NCBI GenBank assembly: GCA_964400165.1
Contig: CAYNSX010000023.1
Span: forward strand, 1-39,394
DNA length: 39,394 nt
From: CAYNSX01 sp964400165
Lineage (GTDB): Bacteria > Armatimonadota > Hebobacteria > CAYNSX01
Reading direction: 5' to 3'
Shown here: positions 38,144-39,394 of the stretch, in pieces
Position numbering within the stretch: the stretch's first letter is position 1
Layout of the letters: the number at the start of each line of letters is the position of its first letter
Made by a program: the position numbers and the translations under genes
Notes under the pieces: generated by a model
The model's database searches: none
Told to the model about the DNA's origin: nothing
The model's input: only the letters and a program-made list of their open reading frames with translations

Positions 38144-38173
38144 ATTCTAGCGCACCTCGCAAAGTGCGGTCAA
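38144..38173 (-). promoter_or_regulatory. Promoter of the rpmG-secE-nusG-rplKA operon
   Basis: On the minus strand: TTGACC (38173-38168), 18-bp spacer, TAGAAT (38149-38144), located between the tuf stop and rpmG. Confidence 0.75.
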
Positions 38174-38183
38174 CCGGCGGGCG

Positions 38184-39380
38184 TCAGGCCAGAATCTTCG
38201 TCACGACGCCGGCGCCGACGGTGCGGCCGCCCTCCCGGACGGCGAACCGCAGCCCCTCCTGCATCGCAATCGGCTCGATCAGTTCGCACTGCAACTTGGT
38301 GTTGTCCCCCGGCATCACCATCTCCACCCCTTCCGGCAGGGCGGTGACATTCCCCGTCACATCGGTGGTCCGGAAGTAAAACTGCGGCCGGTAGCCGGTG
38401 AAGAACGGCGTGTGCCGCCCGCCTTCTTCCTTGGACAGGGCGTACACCTCGGCCTCGAACTTGGTGTGCGGAGTGATGGACCCCGGCTTGGCCAGCACCT
38501 GGCCTCGGGCGATCTCGGTCCGCTCCACGCCGCGCAGCAGCACCCCGACATTGTCCCCCGCCTGCCCCTGGTCCAGAATCTTGCGGAACATCTCGACGCC
38601 GGTGACCACCGTCTTGCGCGCCTGCGGCGCCAGCCCGACGATCTCCACTTCATCACTCACCTTGACGATGCCCTGCTCGACGCGGCCGGTGACCACCGTG
38701 CCGCGGCCCGTGATGGTGAAGACATCTTCCACCGACATCAGGAACGGTTTGTCCAGCGCCCGCACCGGCTCCGGGATGTAGGAGTCGATGGCATCCATCA
38801 GCGCCTGGATGGCCGGCACGCCGATCGGGCTGGTGTCGCCCTCGAGGGCTTTGAGGGCGCTGCCCCGGAGCATCGGGATGTCATCGCCGGGGAATTCGTA
38901 TTTGGAGAGCAGCTCCCGCACTTCGAGTTCCACCAGGTCGAGCAACTCCGGGTCTTCCACCATGTCCACTTTGTTGAGGAACACCACGATGGCGGGGACG
39001 CCGACTTGTCTTGCGAGCAGGATGTGCTCCCGCGTCTGGGGCATCGGCCCGTCCGCCGCCGAGACCACCAGGATGGCCCCGTCCATCTGCGCGGCGCCGG
39101 TGATCATGTTCTTGATGTAGTCGGCGTGCCCCGGGCAGTCCACATGGGCGTAGTGCCGCTTCACCGTCTGATACTCGGCGTGGAAGATGTTGATCGTCAG
39201 CCCCCGCTCCCGCTCCTCGGGCGCGGCGTCGATCTGCTCGTACTTGAGCGCTTCCGCCAGCCCCTGCTTGGACAGCACATGCGTGATCGCCGAGGTCAGC
39301 GTCGTCTTGCCGTGGTCGACATGCCCGATCGTCCCGATGTTGAGGTGCGGCTTGGTCCGCTCAAACTTCGGCTTGCCCAT
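38184..39380 (-). CDS. tuf: Translation elongation factor Tu
   Basis: 398 residues, complete. G1 GHVDHGKT, G3 DCPGH, G4 NKVD and G5 SALK are canonical; domain II/III features include EDVFTITGRGTVVTGRVE, GDNVGVLLRG and FFTGYRPQFYFR. Switch I reads ERERGLTINIFHAEYQT where most bacteria have ITINTAHVEYET, a small departure. It delivers aminoacyl-tRNA to the ribosome. SD GAGGG lies upstream of the ATG near the window edge; rpsL/fusA-type neighbours would lie beyond. Confidence 0.99.
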   Translation of the reverse strand: MGKPKFERTKPHLNIGTIGHVDHGKTTLTSAITHVLSKQGLAEALKYEQIDAAPEERERGLTINIFHAEYQTVKRHYAHVDCPGHADYIKNMITGAAQMDGAILVVSAADGPMPQTREHILLARQVGVPAIVVFLNKVDMVEDPELLDLVELEVRELLSKYEFPGDDIPMLRGSALKALEGDTSPIGVPAIQALMDAIDSYIPEPVRALDKPFLMSVEDVFTITGRGTVVTGRVEQGIVKVSDEVEIVGLAPQARKTVVTGVEMFRKILDQGQAGDNVGVLLRGVERTEIARGQVLAKPGSITPHTKFEAEVYALSKEEGGRHTPFFTGYRPQFYFRTTDVTGNVTALPEGVEMVMPGDNTKLQCELIEPIAMQEGLRFAVREGGRTVGAGVVTKILA

Positions 39381-39394
39381 CGCTGGTCTCCCTC

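Noticed and set aside
851..39394. CRISPR array or tRNA genes
   Set aside because: The 131-bp repeat has no spacers and the unit is too long for CRISPR; no tRNA cloverleaf was seen between tuf, rpmG and secE or in other gaps.

Overview
This is a GC-rich bacterial chromosome segment carrying mostly housekeeping and envelope genes, with small lineage-specific genes between them. A KdsC-type phosphatase (Kdo/LPS synthesis), lipoproteins with periplasmic domains and Sec-exported proteins suggest a diderm bacterium. The combination of a DUF3084 coiled-coil protein next to a YqgF-like nuclease, tandem membrane HD/HD-GYP proteins with DUF5317, TPR/FG-GAP lipoproteins, and short TANNNT -10 boxes placed almost on the start codon recalls Armatimonadota or neighbouring deep lineages (Chloroflexota, Deinococcota). 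This placement is an inference; no rRNA is present.

Layout. 1-5.8 kb: 3' part of ruvB, then on the minus strand a DinB-fold protein, a TatD nuclease and a large TPR/FG-GAP lipoprotein. 5.9-13.2 kb: a secreted protein of unknown family (copy A), a PcrA/UvrD helicase, a beta-propeller protein, and small membrane proteins including a three-gene run at 12.2-13.2 kb. 13.2-19.2 kb: an ABC-2 exporter pair, a HAD phosphatase, copy B of the secreted family, an AlkZ-related protein and a DUF4258/DUF2283 pair. 19.2-23.3 kb: a thioredoxin-like lipoprotein, kdsC and tyrS, flanked by REP-like palindromes and a 131-bp tandem repeat that contains a 100-N assembly gap. 23.3-26 kb: a membrane protein divergent from an exported heavy-metal-associated (HMA) protein whose first metal-site Cys codon is TGA, then a glycosyltransferase and a pseudopilin. 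26-31 kb: YqgF-like nuclease, DUF3084, plsY-gpsA, rhomboid protease. 30.5-34.7 kb: DUF5317, two paralogous membrane HD proteins, a 31-aa peptide behind a folded leader, and a conserved hypothetical protein. 34.8-39.4 kb (minus strand): tuf, rpmG, secE, nusG, rplK, rplA, rplJ and rplL, with an L10 leader attenuator before rplJ.

The most notable observation is the probable selenoprotein at 24053-24637: signal peptide, then a GMT-[UGA]-GGCA metal-binding loop, with a bacterial SECIS-like hairpin directly behind the UGA. Other points of interest are the SD-sequestering leader upstream of the HD-GYP genes, a paralogous secreted family with STN-like segments, hairpins at nearly every convergent gene junction (one of which has entered a coding sequence), and recurrent leaderless-type promoters.
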